Shown: positions 31,031 through 43,401 of the stretch, in pieces
Layout of the letters: every line of letters starts with the position of its first letter
Numbering within the stretch: position 1 is the first letter of the stretch
NCBI GenBank assembly: GCA_951799405.1
Contig: OX637353.1
Span: 5,332,001-5,396,000 of the forward strand
Reading direction: 5' to 3'
Length of the DNA stretch: 64,000 nt
Source of the DNA: Agapetus fuscipes
Lineage: Eukaryota; Arthropoda; Insecta; Trichoptera; Glossosomatidae
Program-made: the position numbers and the translations under genes
The notes under the pieces: model-generated
The model's input: only the letters and a program-made list of their open reading frames with translations
What the model was told of the DNA's origin: nothing
Databases searched by the model: none

Positions 31031-31705
31031 TTAGAAGATATTTTTGATAGCGAGAGAGTTTCTTAGAATAAAGTAATCATTTACCCTTATTTCTTGATTA
31101 GCGGTTCCTGGATAAGATAAATATTTATAAAGAATAATTGAATACGTATGTGATATAGGGCTGATATTATAAAAAATCCTTAACATCAAGTGACTTCTGA
31201 ATGAAAAAAGAACATATTTCAAACATTTGTTGTAGTTTATATAGAACCAAAGCTTGGGATTGTTTGTAATACTGGTTCTAAGACAATGTCTTGATGTCAT
31301 CAAATAGTCGTGACCCAAAAGGTCAAAGATTACTTGATAAATGTAACAATCGGATAAATGATAAGTTGGAGAGAAAGCAAGAAAAACTGTTGAGATTTGT
31401 ATAAGAAGGAAGGAAAAAGAAAAATTAAATGACTGCTCTAACGACTGATTTACAACCTTCGCAAAGAAAAGAAAGGAACGATTGTATTTTTGATGATTGA
31501 TATTGAAAATAGTGTTGAATAGAATGTAGAAGAAGCATTTTATTCTGATAGCTTTAAAGTCAAAGGCTTTGAGATAATTTTGGATAAATTTTGGAACTCC
31601 AAACATCACTTTTACTGTTTGTGGATTTGGTGATAGACCATCCACGAGGCGGGGACAGAAGTGAATGTGAACATGCGGCATACCAACACGTCTTCCTATC
31701 TGCAT
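31031..31705 (-). other. Unrecognised 224-codon open frame
   Basis: The longest open frame in the A+T-rich 30.5-36.4 kb block, on the strand opposite to otopetrin. It is rich in Phe/Ile/Tyr/Leu as expected from A+T bias, with several hydrophobic stretches but no motif I know. The first part (HVHIHFCPRLVDGL) is less biased. May be chance, an old transposon frame, or a taxon-specific gene. Confidence 0.2.
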
Positions 31706-34700
31706 TGATAAATGTTAATAAAAACTATCATAGGGTCTTGTACAAAGTAACTTTAGGTCTTTTGAGATTTTTAGATTTTAAATTTTGGATAACTTTTTGA
31801 AAAACATTCTTATTCTTAAATCAAAAGGTTGTCATTTTTAATGTAAAGAATATCACATGTAAAAACATAAGTAAGAATCAAAACATTTTTTTTTACATTC
31901 CTGGTTATGAATAGTTTTGATTCTGATTTAAACAGTTCTTATTCAACATAAGTCTACGTGTTGATTACAAAATGCCACCCTTATTTGTGAAATCTTAAAT
32001 ATTATACAACAATACCATGATACATATTATACAAACAAAATGTAAAAGTATATGAATTACTTACAAATTAATGGTAATTAACACTTATTTTTTTATTATA
32101 TTAGACAAACCATTGCATTACTGGAGAACTTATCTACTTTGTTTTTGAGTTTTTTTTTTGTATTGTAACCAACATCCTCAGGAGACACTCTTGTTGTGTT
32201 GTCTTCTGAGAACGTTGGTTACTATATTTACAAACCGTTGAGAATGAAGTAAGTTACCACCAATGGTTCATCTAATATTCAAATTAAAATAAATAAATAA
32301 TATTAATAATTTGTTTCAAATCAATCTTTCTTTTGAAATGCTAGATTTCATAAAGAGGACATTGTATGAAAATATAACATTACGTCAAAGTGGGCTTTTC
32401 GCTTGTAGCAACTTGAAAACACATTGACTGTAGGAATCGGCCAATTTACAAAACAATGAACAATAAGTGAGGTAGCTCACTTCATCCATTAGTGTAAAGT
32501 GTACACACTGCCAATGCAACCATTTTATGGAAAATTTGTCATTTCACTGCCACTAAAACTATTTGATCTGAACGCAATAAATATATAAAATTCTCAAATA
32601 TTTAATGCTAGTCATACTATTTTCCAGTACAAAACATTTTGTATAGAATAAAAGTAGCTTTACTTTAATTAATGAAAATAGCATATTCTGTAAAAAAAAC
32701 TTTTGAAAACACTTACAATTTTATTGAGAATACATTAAATATAAATGAAAACTGTATCTATTAATTATCATACTTTAAATTTCTTCAAAAAAACTAAATT
32801 TATTCTTAATTTCTTATATTTGCTCAAATATAGAAAAAAACAATTTTCTGCCCCATTAGTACAAGGGTCATTAAAAAATATAAACTCCAATTTTTTTGTA
32901 AAGTAAAATATGTTTATTTTTGTTACCCTTTATGTCACGGGAAAACCTAGATTTTTTACCATTTTTCTACATTATTCACGTTTCATATCAAAGCATTTTA
33001 CTGTGAGTATATTTAGTTTCACGACTGAATTCGCAAACAAACAGATGACATGCAGCATCAAATTTATCCTTGAAGACAAAGTTAAAGATTGTATTCATCC
33101 TTGTACACAAAAACTGCTTAGGTAAGCTTTGTTTGTAAGTAAGTATTCATAAATATTTGAGGACAAAGCCATCAAATTTTGCCAAATCGGTGTCTACATA
33201 GGTGTAGGGTATATTGTTATTTGTGATGTAATTAGCAGTATTTATAAAATGCATTGTGTGTAAACTAATTGTACTAATCAAGGAAATGTTATATTTTATC
33301 ATAATGAGGTAGTTTGTTTTTTAATTGTACATTCTGGGAACAATTCTAATGATTACGACAGGTCCTTCTTTTGTATTTAGAGTTAAACCTGCATAGATAG
33401 TATTTTTGAATACGAAAGTAGAAGGATATTTTTTCACATGCCATCTGTAGGAAAGTCTTCACATTATGTGTAGAAATAAAAGAGTTCCATTGTGTAGCTG
33501 TAATATGAGCATGTAGAGTAGTATTTATTCATTTTCTAAAACATAAATATTCAACCTGTGAATACATAGCTCAATAAAGATAAAGATTTGTTTGAAATAG
33601 TAGTACCTATTTGCTCTTACGCAGGTATTTTTTTGGATTCTAGATATTAAAAAGTCATGAAAAAATTGGTTTAAAATCCATTAATGCATTGGTTTCATGT
33701 TTGTAATTGTATCATTGTAATGATGAATACTTTAGCTTAAATTAATTTTCTTAAAATTCATTGTAGTACAGGCCTTAGATTTGTGAAAAATATAAATAAG
33801 TAAATAAATGCCCACAATTTTTATAAAAATCATGTTTTCTTGTCTTTTTAACAGGGACAATAAAATAACATGATTGACTGAGAAAAGTAAATTTAAAAAT
33901 TTAAATTTAAAAACAAAGGAAATTTTTCAAGGTATTATTTATTTGCTCGTGGATATTTTCTCCAGATGTAGGGCTTTTTGTTGAGCCACCAGTGTTTGTG
34001 GTTTGTTAAATTTTATGTTGATAGCAACATGCAGTGATTTTATATTTTGTGCCTTCTCACATTTTACATTACCAAAAGCAATTTACGATTGGTACAACTG
34101 TCCTCTTTATTGCTTGATATTGTTCCTTCCTATTTATTGTTTGAACTGATTACTGTTAAATATTTATGTTGCATGAAAGGTGCAGATAAGTCAGGACAAC
34201 TTCCATTCTCATTGAGGTTGATAAAGACAAATCACCTAAAGTAGAAGGCATTTTTTTTAAATAAAATAATTTTTTCAACGTGTTATATTTTTAAAGTAAT
34301 ATTTTCATATTTTATTTTATGAAATGAATGTGCTTGCTAAATAAAGGTATCTTTACAGTTTTCTCTTGTTGATCCATCCTGGATTGGACCAGAGCACTGC
34401 CAGATAACTAAAAATAATATCAAAAATACATAAACCGCAGGATAGGAAATATATTGTACAGTAACTTTACAGTACTGCATTGTATTGTATCAAATATTCT
34501 ACATTATTCAATTGAAGTGAAAGCCATAAAATAATTTAGTATTTTCCTCCATTTTCACTTTAAATGACATCAGGTAGCTGCTCTTGTGAGGTACCCATGG
34601 ATTACTGGTAGAATTAGAGGAGCAAAATGTCCATAAAGGAGTGCGGAAAATAATGATTTATTTTACTACTTTAGGAGCACCATCATGAATTTTGATTGTC

Positions 34701-36450
34701 TGTGCCCAATTATGAAAACCTTGCATCATTATTTCTGTTGAATTCTGTAATTTTAGTTCTGTGTGTGTTTACACTATTATGGCTTAATTTATTTATTTGT
34801 ATATTTTGGTTTTAATATGACATTACCAAAGATTGTATTATATAATAAGGATATTTTGACATAGGTACAAAGTTTGGTCCGTTCTTGGCATGTGCAGCAT
34901 GCATGTATAAAGATATACCTCTCACTGAGTCCACAGATTGTTTATTGCAACACTTGATATGTGTGTGTTGAGAAGCTGAAGTGTAATTAAGTTTGCTTTT
35001 AGATATTTATAATGTTTTATCATTGATCATTTGAGCAACTGCAATATTTTAAACTCAAAAAATCTTTCCAATTTAATTATAACCTTAAAAATATGTTAGC
35101 CCTGCTGCTATGATCAATGATAAAATAGTATCACTAAATATGTACATGGATAAATGTTTCAGATGTTCTTCCCTACAGACAACCATCAAATAATGTAGTT
35201 CCAACTGAATTTCCTCTGCGAATCTCCATCTTTTATCAAAACGTGGCCCAAACCTTTGCAGAGTAGCTTTCTGAGGCTGTAATTGGCTTAAACATGTAGG
35301 TACCTACTAATGGACAATTGATTTGCTGAAGATGTTATCAAGTAAACCACAATTTAAGTGCCCTCTGCAAGTTTGGTTGTTAGCAAGATTCTAGTACTGC
35401 ATAGCTGGGCGAAGCTTTGTGATTGTTATGTGCAAATCAAAGGAAAGTCCATATTTTTTTAGAAGTAAGCCGTTGAAATACATTATGTTTGATGGTTCAG
35501 AAATTGGGGGGAGGGCGGAGTCCGTGTGATGTACAGAACTGTCATAAGCTTTATACTGAGTATTGTATTGTTAATAAGGTTTGTTTGTTTGTTTGCTGCA
35601 GTTGTGAAGTGAGAGATGTGTTATTGTTTCTTATATTTATTATCAGTTACTGTAAAAGATTATTTATGCTGTTTAATATAGTATTCATGTACCTACTCTC
35701 TATATAGGTATGTAAAGTAATAAGTTTATGTATGTACCATATAAAATATAATATCAATATTTACTTATTCATACTGAAAATTACATTCAAGATGGATTTT
35801 TATTTATGGTTCTTCTCCAAGATATTGTAAAAATATTTGTCTGGATGCAAATTGTATATTTGATTTTGCAATGTTGTTAATATGACCTGGGAAAGAATTC
35901 TCAATTTACAAATCATATGGGTAGATAGAAAGCGATAAAACATGGCAGGGCGTGATCAGCTGATCTCACTAAAATGTCCTCTTACACATTTTACTATTTG
36001 TATAAAGAACATTTGACAGTCTGATCAGCTGATTTAAAAAAAAAAGATTTACAATGAAAATTCATATTTCCTAAAGTCAACCAAATTAATTGCTAATTAA
36101 TTATTTCAAGGGATGATTGTGAAATTGAAAAAAAAACAAGATGGCAGAAATGCCTCAGCGCTTTGTTATTAAGAAAGTACTATTGTTTTTATACTTCTCT
36201 AATAATATTGAAATTGCATCTTTTGGGATGCAAAACTTTGTGCAGATTTTGTTAAAATAAAATCATTGTAATCTCGACAATTTATTGTTTTTCTTTTGTA
36301 CACCCTCCTGAAATCCATTTTTTTTAATCCCACAAAGAAATTCCAAATTCCATCAAGAGTTGCAGAGTTATCATTTACAGTTCAGATTAATTATGTGAAT
36401 ACACTAATTAATACTCACCTACAGGACATATGAAGATAGTACCTTTAATG
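31706..36450. other. A+T-rich spacer, 4.7 kb
   Basis: Apart from the Penelope-like remnant at 32158-32330 I recognise nothing. Two ATCAGCTGAT-type palindromes (about 35954 and 36023) bracket a 60-bp stretch and may mark a small inverted-repeat element. Confidence 0.4.
32158..32330 (+). repeat. Penelope-like element 3' end, decayed
   Basis: Aligns with 1443-1530: CTTCTGAGAACGTTGG against CTCCTGAGGACGTCGG, 'gagaatgaagtaagtt' against 'gagaataatgtaagtt', 'accaccaatggttcatctaat' against 'tcaccgaacggttcgttaaat'. A 22-bp inverted duplicate of its start (32164-32185 versus 32200-32221) gives a hairpin. The hammerhead core has decayed (GAAA lost). Confidence 0.6.
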
Positions 36451-36668
36451 CAGGGACGTGCATCCCATACAGGCACATGCGCCTAATAGGTCGGCAATAT
36501 ATGTTAAAAAACCCTTTAAGCTTAATATTCAAATTCAAAATTCAATTTCGATTGGAGCCATCGTTAACCAATTCATTCAATTCGAAATGAGGTTATTTAT
36601 TAGAATGGGAGAAAATATTTATTCTGAAATGTATTCGCCTATACCCTGTGCACGCGCCTGCTTTAATG
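36443..36668 (+). mobile_element. hAT-like MITE family E, copy 2, exact 8-bp TSD
   Basis: Element 36451-36660 begins CAGGGACGTGCATCCCATAC and ends CCCTGTGCACGCGCCTG. Flanking duplications CTTTAATG at 36443-36450 and 36661-36668 are identical. 210 bp, no coding potential. The TIRs pair through the GCGTGCAT core. Confidence 0.88.
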
Positions 36669-36673
36669 GTACA

Positions 36674-36912
36674 TTAGTTCTTCTTCTTCGTGTCAGCTTC
36701 ACACCGTATTGGCCCAGTAACGAGCAATTTCGTGCATTTCATGTCTACAGCTCTTTGGTTTCCCGCAAAGAGATCATCCATGGAGCAGCTTGTCGGACAG
36801 GAGGGACAACATCGCAGGTGCTCCATAGTTTGCTGAGCTCCACACTCACATAGTGTAGAGTCCTCCCGTCCCAGAAATCCCCAGGTCAACATGTTCATCA
36901 TGTTCATGTTCA
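36674..36912 (-). pseudogene. LINE reverse-transcriptase C-terminal zinc-knuckle remnant
   Basis: Minus frame reads LTWGFLGREDSTLCECGAQQ, then TMEHLRCCPSCPTSCSMDDL, LFAGNQRAVD, and further. The CxCG...T.EHLL..CP pattern followed by a DL...N..A helix is the conserved end of many insect LINE proteins. The frame runs to 36674. Confidence 0.7.
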
Positions 36913-37129
36913 ATAGGTACATTAGTGCTATGGCCAAACACATGTATGTTTCATCAGGAACCCTTGGTTTGCGCTCTAAACTGGCTGAATGATTATTAAA
37001 AACTAACATCTGGGGATGTTATACGGTCCCTGGTTCCCATTATTTTCATAGGTTCCTAGAAATAAAATTGTGATCTGCATTTAAAAAAAAATGTAAGTTA
37101 GAACATTCCCATTCAAGCAAAATGGCCAA

Positions 37130-37365
37130 GTGCATTTGATTAATGATGATGATGATGATGAATTAGTAGACTTTTCTTCGGCGGCGTTTAGTGGCATTGT
37201 ACCTCAAGAGCCCTCCAAAAGGTTTCGTAAACAGAGCGGCCTTGAAAGGTCTTTGAAGCGACTTCTGTCAGCAATCTCTCCAATCACATGTGGCAGTCGG
37301 TTCCATACCTTAGGAGTCACCACTGCAAAAGCACGGAAACGTGGTTATTGGCTATTTGAGATTAT
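37130..37365 (-). pseudogene. CR1/L2-like LINE C-terminus with (CAT)n tail
   Basis: Minus-strand frame 37204-37345 reads RFRAFAVVTPKVWNRLPHVI, then RSRFKDLSRPL, and stops. This is the 'FSVAAPRLWNSLP...FK..LK..LF' end of CR1/L2/jockey-type proteins. Past the stop it terminates in CATCATCAT repeats (GATGAT on + at 37145-37160), the tail expected for this group. Confidence 0.7.
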
Positions 37366-37496
37366 ACCTATAGGTACTAGCATATTGATGAACTTAAAAA
37401 TGCTAGGTACATACGTAGGTATTTAAGTTTATGTTAAAGATATCCCCAAGATCATAGGCATTCATTTACTTACATAGATAGTAGGTTATAATAATC

Positions 37497-37690
37497 ATGT
37501 ATCAAATAGGTGAGATTGCGAAAGAATGGAACTTGCAGAGTAGGTAAGAATAAGAGAAGAGTATGTATGAGGAAAGTGATGAATGTTGAAGAGATGAAAG
37601 AGATATGCAAGGACAGATAAAAGTGGAGAAGTATCTGCGGAGGTACATGCCACCCCTAGTGAAACGGCGGCAGGATACAGTCACAGTAAC
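37497..37690 (+). pseudogene. RTE-type LINE, decayed last codons
   Basis: Matches the end of the RTE protein: gcgaaagaatggaacttgcag (IAKEWNLQ), agaagagtatgtatgag, gaagagatgaaagagatatg, caaggacag, with stops. Then an unrelated-looking 3' segment and the tail at 37850. Confidence 0.55.
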
Positions 37691-37849
37691 AGTAGTACAA
37701 TTTTATAAATGGCACTCCTGAATATTATACACATCGTAATCTGGTCCTTTCTTCCACATTGATATATCTACTTCTGCACCTTAAATTACAATTATCATAT
37801 TATCTATCAGTCTCAAGTTTTCCAAATTTTTGTAAATTTTAGATTGGAA

Positions 37850-38186
37850 TTTTGTATTTTGTATTTGATTTTAATGTTTATCCATTTGTTTATGTCTATA
37901 AAATGTTATTTGTTGTGTATATTCCTTGACTTATACGTTGGTATGCGGCTGACCACCCATGCTGTATAGAAAATGGTTCACTTTGTCAATGTCACCCCTG
38001 TTTCAAGGAAGGTCGGCTGGAGTTGCAGGGTGTATGTCTATTTGAGATTTGGTTTTTATATTGTTGGTTCACATGCGGCATGCTCAAGCGCGAACTTGTA
38101 CGTGTCTACTTGTGAGAATGCATGTAATGTGAATCCCCAATGTTACATATCTTTGCAACTTAGATTAGATTAGATTAGATTAGATA
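37850..38186 (+). repeat. RTE-type LINE 3' UTR and (TTAGA)n tail
   Basis: 3' UTR from 'ttgtatttgattttaatg' and the full tail block from 37921 to the pentamer array near 38160-38186. Probably the same insertion as 37497-37690. Confidence 0.8.
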
Positions 38187-39162
38187 TATATACAAATATC
38201 AGATACTATAGGTACACATTGTAGCCTGTTGCAGTGAATATCTGCTTGTCATTGTGTGCCTGCATACATTTGTCGCCCTGTCCCCTACTTTGACCTTCTT
38301 TGTGCGCAGTTTCGTGAGGGATGGGGGAGTCATTTGTCCCCCCCCCCCCTCTCCCACACACCGCACTCCCCTCAAGCCCGCACACAATGACCCCTAAAAT
38401 GTTCCGCTTATGATTATGTCCCCATATATTACAAAAAAGCAGAGGGCGGTAGGTTACCAAGGCCATATGAATCTACACCATAAAACCAAAACAGGGAATC
38501 AAGGATTTTTTTTTTTATATATAAGTACCTATATGGAAATGATGAGAGAACGATTTCCTGTAGATTAATGTATTTATCTCTTTTTCGGAAAAAATCATAG
38601 ATTTCCGCCTTTGCTTCTATTTGACTCAAATCTCAATTTCATTATGTACAATGTTCAAGTTAACTGTACATACGAGTATGTAGGTGTTGTATATTATGTG
38701 AAATTGTTGGTGTAGGATGAATAAATAAATAAATGTATGATTTAAATATAAGTAATAACTATAGTTTACTGTAAGATTTTTATAAAATTGACTCGACTTC
38801 GAGAAGTAGTAATGTACGTAGCATAAACTCCCCTAAAAACGCAACTAAGCTCCTCATATAGTGCAACTTCTTGCCGCGTTATCCCCGAGGGGGTCGCATG
38901 TGGCGAGTTGAACCTATTTATTTTTACAGGTAAGGGGCCGGCCTTACGCCAACCACTTTAGATGAAGTGGGGGTTTCCCAGCTCCCGAGAGGGCTGGTAC
39001 TCATTTCTTGTGAAGGCTGAGTAAACCTAAATCGCGTAATTAAAAAAAATGTATCAAAACTAAATCATTCTCTAGGGGTTTTGTTGTCGTCTATTTCATA
39101 TATCTTTCTGTTTACACGATCGAGGGTGTTTTTTGTAATGTTTTATACTCGCTGTGCTGTTA
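38187..39162. other. Spacer with dispersed repeat D
   Basis: Contains a C-run (38339-38349) in pyrimidine-rich DNA and dispersed repeat D from 38836. 38930-39030 (ccggccttacgcc, agctcccgagagggctgg) looks like old repeat material of unknown type. Confidence 0.4.
38836..38900 (+). repeat. Dispersed repeat D, second copy
   Basis: Matches 13240-13302 over about 60 bp including 'ccgcgttatcccc'. Confidence 0.45.
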
Positions 39163-39536
39163 TTTAATCTAAGTTGCAAAGATATGTTACATTGGAAATT
39201 CACATTACATGCATTCTCACAACCAGACATGTACAAGTTCGCGCTTGCACATACCTCATGTGAGCCTACAACATAAAAACCAATATCAAATGGACATACA
39301 CCCTGCAACTCTTGCCGTCCTGTAACCATGCTGTAAAAATGGTTCACTTTGCCAATGTCACCCCTGTTACAGGGAAGGACGGCAAGAGTTGCAGGGTGTC
39401 CATTTTTTTTTTTTTGAACATACACCCTGCAACTCTTGCCGTCCTTCCCTGTAACAGGGGTGACATTGGCAAAGTGAACCATTTTTACAGCATGGGTGGT
39501 CAGTCGCATACCAACCTATAAGTCAAGGAACAACTT
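39163..39536 (-). repeat. RTE-type LINE 3' tail carrying an internal inversion
   Basis: Minus-strand copy whose first half is 39536-39411 and second half 39318-39163. Between them sits an inverted extra segment (39326-39400) that duplicates part of the first half. The result is a perfect 74-bp inverted repeat (see next entry). Twin priming during reverse transcription is the known LINE mechanism for such inversions. Confidence 0.75.
39326..39495. repeat. Perfect 74-bp inverted repeat with 22-base loop
   Basis: 39326-39399 (CCATGCTGTAAAAATGG ... GAGTTGCAGGGTGT) is identical to the reverse complement of 39422-39495. The loop (39400-39421) contains a run of 13 T. Both arms are the same part of the RTE tail. 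Confidence 0.92.
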
Positions 39537-39599
39537 GTTGAATTCAGATAAATAACTTTTTTCCAGTAGGGTAGATTGATACTTAAAAGTGTTTATAAA

Positions 39600-40435
39600 A
39601 AGCAGTGGCATACTTTTACCCACCTTGATGTATGGAAGCGAGGCCTGGACGGTGAATGAAAGTGAAATTAGTAAAGTCCATACTGTTGAAATGGACTTTC
39701 TAAGAAGTATGATTGGGAAAAAACGGAGTGACAGGGTGAGGAATGATTTTGTAAGAGAAGAATGTGGTGCAAGAGAAAGTGTGAAAGTGAAGATTAAAAG
39801 AAGTTTGTTAAGATGGTTTGGGCATATGGAGAGAATGAATGAGGAAAGACTGACGAAGAAAGTATATGTTGGTAGAATAGATGGATGTCGTGGTAGAGGA
39901 AGACCGAGAAAGGTATGGATGGACCAAATATCCGAAATTGCGAATGAATGGAATATCCAGAGTCATAATAAAAGAAGAGCCTGTATGAAGAAAATTATGA
40001 CTCTGGAGGAAATGAAAGAAGTATGTAAGGACAGAAAGAAATGGCGGTTGATCTGTAATGTTGGCGGCTAGGGTTTATTAAATTGGAATTTGTTTTATTT
40101 GTAAATGGATATTTTGTATTTGGATATTATTATTTAGTGATGTATAAAATGTAATTTGTCATGTGTGTGTGTTCCTTGACTTATAGGTTGGTATGCGGCT
40201 GACCACCCATGCTGTAAAAATGGTTCACTTTGCCAATGTCACCCCTGTCTCAGGGAAGGACGGCAAGAGTTGCAGGGTGTATGTCCATTTGAGATTTGGT
40301 TTTTATGTTGTAGGTTCACATGAGGCATGTGCAAGCGCGAACTTGTACGTGTCTGGTTGTGAGAATGCATGTAATGTGAATCTCCAATGTAAAATATCTT
40401 TGCAACTTAGATTAGATTAGATTAGATTAGTTAAT
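39600..40435 (+). mobile_element. RTE-type LINE, young 5'-truncated copy
   Basis: Starts abruptly at 'agcagtggcatac' and runs through the C-terminal coding part (LLPTLMYGSEAWTVNE, LLRWFGHMERMN, KVYVGRIDGCRGRGRPRK, KEVCKDRKKWRLIC) to a stop at 40069-40071. The 3' UTR and (TTAGA)n tail follow. Unlike the copy at 23.4-24.9 kb it has the undamaged frame at the YVGRID step. I count about ten differences from that copy over roughly 830 bp. Too short to encode activity; it shows recent activity of the family in this genome. Confidence 0.92.
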
Positions 40436-42519
40436 TTTTTTTGATAGGATATTTTTAGCAACCTTTTTCTATTTTAACCTTTTGAAGAAAAGCATTCTGA
40501 CTAATTCGTTGCCGATCTGTGGATAACTCAACTTTTTTTCACGATTTAAACCTTTTTAAAGAATTAATCCATTTCGGACTAAAGGATGCTTACCGATCGG
40601 TAAATGATCGCTCCTATAGTTAGTTGACTGGCTGGACATATTTTGTTAGATGTGTGTATAATATAAGAAATACAATACAAAGAGGCGTATCTATATTTTT
40701 AAAGTGTGAATTAAATAATAACTCTAACGACATCTGAATCAACATCTCCACTTATCTATAAAGTTAGTACAACTAGATATGTAAAGCAATCACAGATCAT
40801 CTCACTGGATGACAAATGGGCATTATTACATCGGTACCCCAAAACTTTACGCAACCATAACGTCTCACCAAAAATGTATCGACACAAAAATGATGCCTAT
40901 TGAGCGTTTTCGTTGCCAGACATTTTTTGTAGAATGTACACTTACAGTTTTATACTGCGGTGCAGTTAGCAGATCGTAGATGTCCTACACTGTATCACAT
41001 ATTTCATCTGTCCCACTCAATGGGATAAGTGTACCTACCCGTATCTGTAACGCGTTGTGTCAAGCAGATAGACGACTTGTATCTCAACACTTGAAGACTG
41101 GGGACATCGTGATTCGTGACGCCAGATTTTTTTTAACTCGTCTATCTTGTCTCCTAAAATTTATACCTACTAAGTATGAATGTATGGCTTCGTTAGTATA
41201 GCCGTGTAAAAATTGCTTCTCGATTGGAGAAAGTCAAAGCTATATCGAACGATCAAGGAAGGCGTTAAAAATATAAAAGAAGTCCTCATCAAATTACAAT
41301 TTTATGTTTATCATATCGTATTACGGCTGTTAGCTGATATGAAATTTACTACAGGTTGTCAAATAAATTAGACTTCTGCTAATGATGCTCATCGAAGTTT
41401 TGGCTGAAGAGTTTGATAAGATGAGGCATATCAGTGATATCTTGCTCCCCTTTTAGAATGAAAAGATTGGAGTTTGGACATTCTCCGTAGTTCGGGAAAG
41501 AAACATGTAAACATTGAAAGGTGTTGAAGAAGGCTGTATTTACATGTATGTAATGTACATTCACACAATTTGACATAAAAACAAGCGTACATGTGTGGTC
41601 CTCTTGGGATGCATCGATGTAGTAAAGATTTCAAATTTAAATATTTATAGAGTTGCATTACAATTTTATAAATGAAGGAGAGTGAAAAAGGATGAAATAA
41701 AATGTTCGGTTGCATCCCACATCCTATGGATATAAATCTGGACTCAGTGTAAACATAATATTTGTGTTAGTGTGTGTGCCCCATCTGGAAGCGATGCATC
41801 CATAGCCCTATATTATATCGGAGCTAATGCATTTCTTTCGAACCTAATCCAATGTGTACACAGCCATAATAGCATAAATGTGTAAGATCCGAGAACGAAA
41901 GGAGCCGTGTCAATTTTTAGACTGATGGAATTCCGCGTATCGCTTTCCAAAGGATCCCAACCGGAAGAAGATCCCCGGGAATACTTCCGAAGAAATGGCG
42001 TGAAAGCTGATAGTCCAGCGAATAGGAGACGAAAATAGCGGCACAACCAGATCCATCGGATCTGTACGAAGGAAGAAGAAGACAAAGTAATAAGTTGGTG
42101 TGATGCTGACTATTTTACGGGCTAAGAAAAAAATGTACCAACCTACTCTGAAATATATTTGCCTCTCTCCAGTAGACGCTCCTGAAAATACTTAGGTGTA
42201 AAAACTGTCTCTTTACGCACATTTTTTATTTATTTTCACTTATGCATAATTAAAATCATTACAACTTAGATTAGATAAGAGCAACCAAAACAATGAGAAA
42301 TGAATCTCTCAAGGATTTTTTTTTGAACTGTAAGTAGGTATAAAATTACCCACTAAAAATTAACTGAATGAATTAAGTTTTTTGTACCATTTTTTAAAAG
42401 ATTTTCAACCTTGTCAATTTTGACTTACAACATTTCTTGCCTTCCACTATTCAGATGCATTCACTCACACAAAAATAACCATTACATAGCTCATCCAGTA
42501 TAATATATGTATTTCATAG
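40436..42519. other. Unassigned spacer, 2.1 kb
   Basis: No gene or bounded element identified. A short 'caacttagattagata' near 42262 may be a last trace of an RTE tail. 41940-42085 is G+C-richer and might be an old LINE fragment, but I could not fix a frame. Confidence 0.35.
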
Positions 42520-42798
42520 CCCATAGGTAGGGACTGGAAAATTTCGCGATTGCGATAAAACGAATTTATTCGCGAATTTTGATGTTTTTACGCGAATAAC
42601 GCGAAATTTCAGGTTTTACGTAAATATCGCGAATTTTCGTACTTTTGGTAGAAATTGTGCGAATTAAGTTGTCATATTGTATCGCTTTTGCAACGCAACG
42701 ATTTTGTGGGAAAGAAAAAAATCCTGCGAAAACCCTTTGCAAGGTGCAAAGCACAGGAAAATTGGTCTCTTTCAACGTTTAAACACGCTAGAACGCTA

Positions 42799-43005
42799 GA
42801 CGCGGGGTTCGATCCCCACCTGGGTCATTTGACCATAAATTTGACCCTGGTTCAACAGATGTAATTGGGTAATTAAAAATGAATAATTCATTAAAATAAA
42901 CAATAATGAATTATTAATTAATGATATTAATAACTGTATCTGGCCAGGCAGAGTAGTTGGTGAATTTCATTCCTATTCACAAATCTATTTTATTAAAAAA
43001 AAATA
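42799..43005 (+). mobile_element. SINE family B, nested in the hAT-like element
   Basis: Starts at box B GGGTTCGATCCCC and matches 13670-13872 closely: 'aacagatgtaattgggtaat', the AATTAAT core, 'ggccaggcagagtagttgg', A-run at the end. The head with box A is missing. Confidence 0.7.
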
Positions 43006-43357
43006 ATGATAAGCAGAACTGTCCTGGATCATCCAAGCAGACTTGAATCGTGACATCAATGAAGGAAAATACTTCAAGGAGTGAAGCTGTTGCTGGATTA
43101 GCCAAGAGCACAACTTGAAGCTTTCATAAAAGCCAACATCCCTTGAAAAATGAGATAACCCTCATCTAGAGACTAAATGCACAAAAATTGAATATTTTAA
43201 AAGGATATTTGCAGGGTATTCGGAGTGTCATTGAAATATTAATACTTTTTTCAATCAATGGTTTTTTGTAAAAAAAGATTATTTAAAAAAAAAAAAATTT
43301 TTTTTTAAGAAACTAAAATTAAAAAACATTGTTTTGTACCACTTGAGTATTTTTTAT

Positions 43358-43401
43358 TGCAAAAACGTTTTCGGTGGGTACTTCCACCATCTTCGGTTGC
43401 A
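43358..43401 (-). ncRNA. Hammerhead-ribozyme-like motif, Penelope-type remnant
   Basis: Minus strand: TGCAA, CCGAAGA (CTGAAGA with T4 to C), one extra T, stem II GGTGG/CCACC with loop AAGTAC, GAAA, then the AACGTT palindrome, T, and TTGCA pairing back to TGCAA. Same layout as 1439-1486, including an extra base after the CTGANGA box and a self-complementary stem III. The T-to-C change in the core probably inactivates it. Confidence 0.42.

Noticed and set aside
35950..36035. Two ATCAGCTGAT palindromes as transposon ends.
   Set aside because: The surrounding sequence does not pair beyond the 10-mers and no target duplication is seen.
36458..36853. A 131-codon plus-strand open frame.
   Set aside because: It starts inside a hAT MITE and continues antisense through a LINE C-terminal remnant. 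Shadow frame.
37145..37160. GATGAT repeat as a short direct-repeat array or CRISPR-like structure.
   Set aside because: It is the simple-repeat tail of a minus-strand CR1/L2-like LINE fragment. No spacers, and the genome is eukaryotic.
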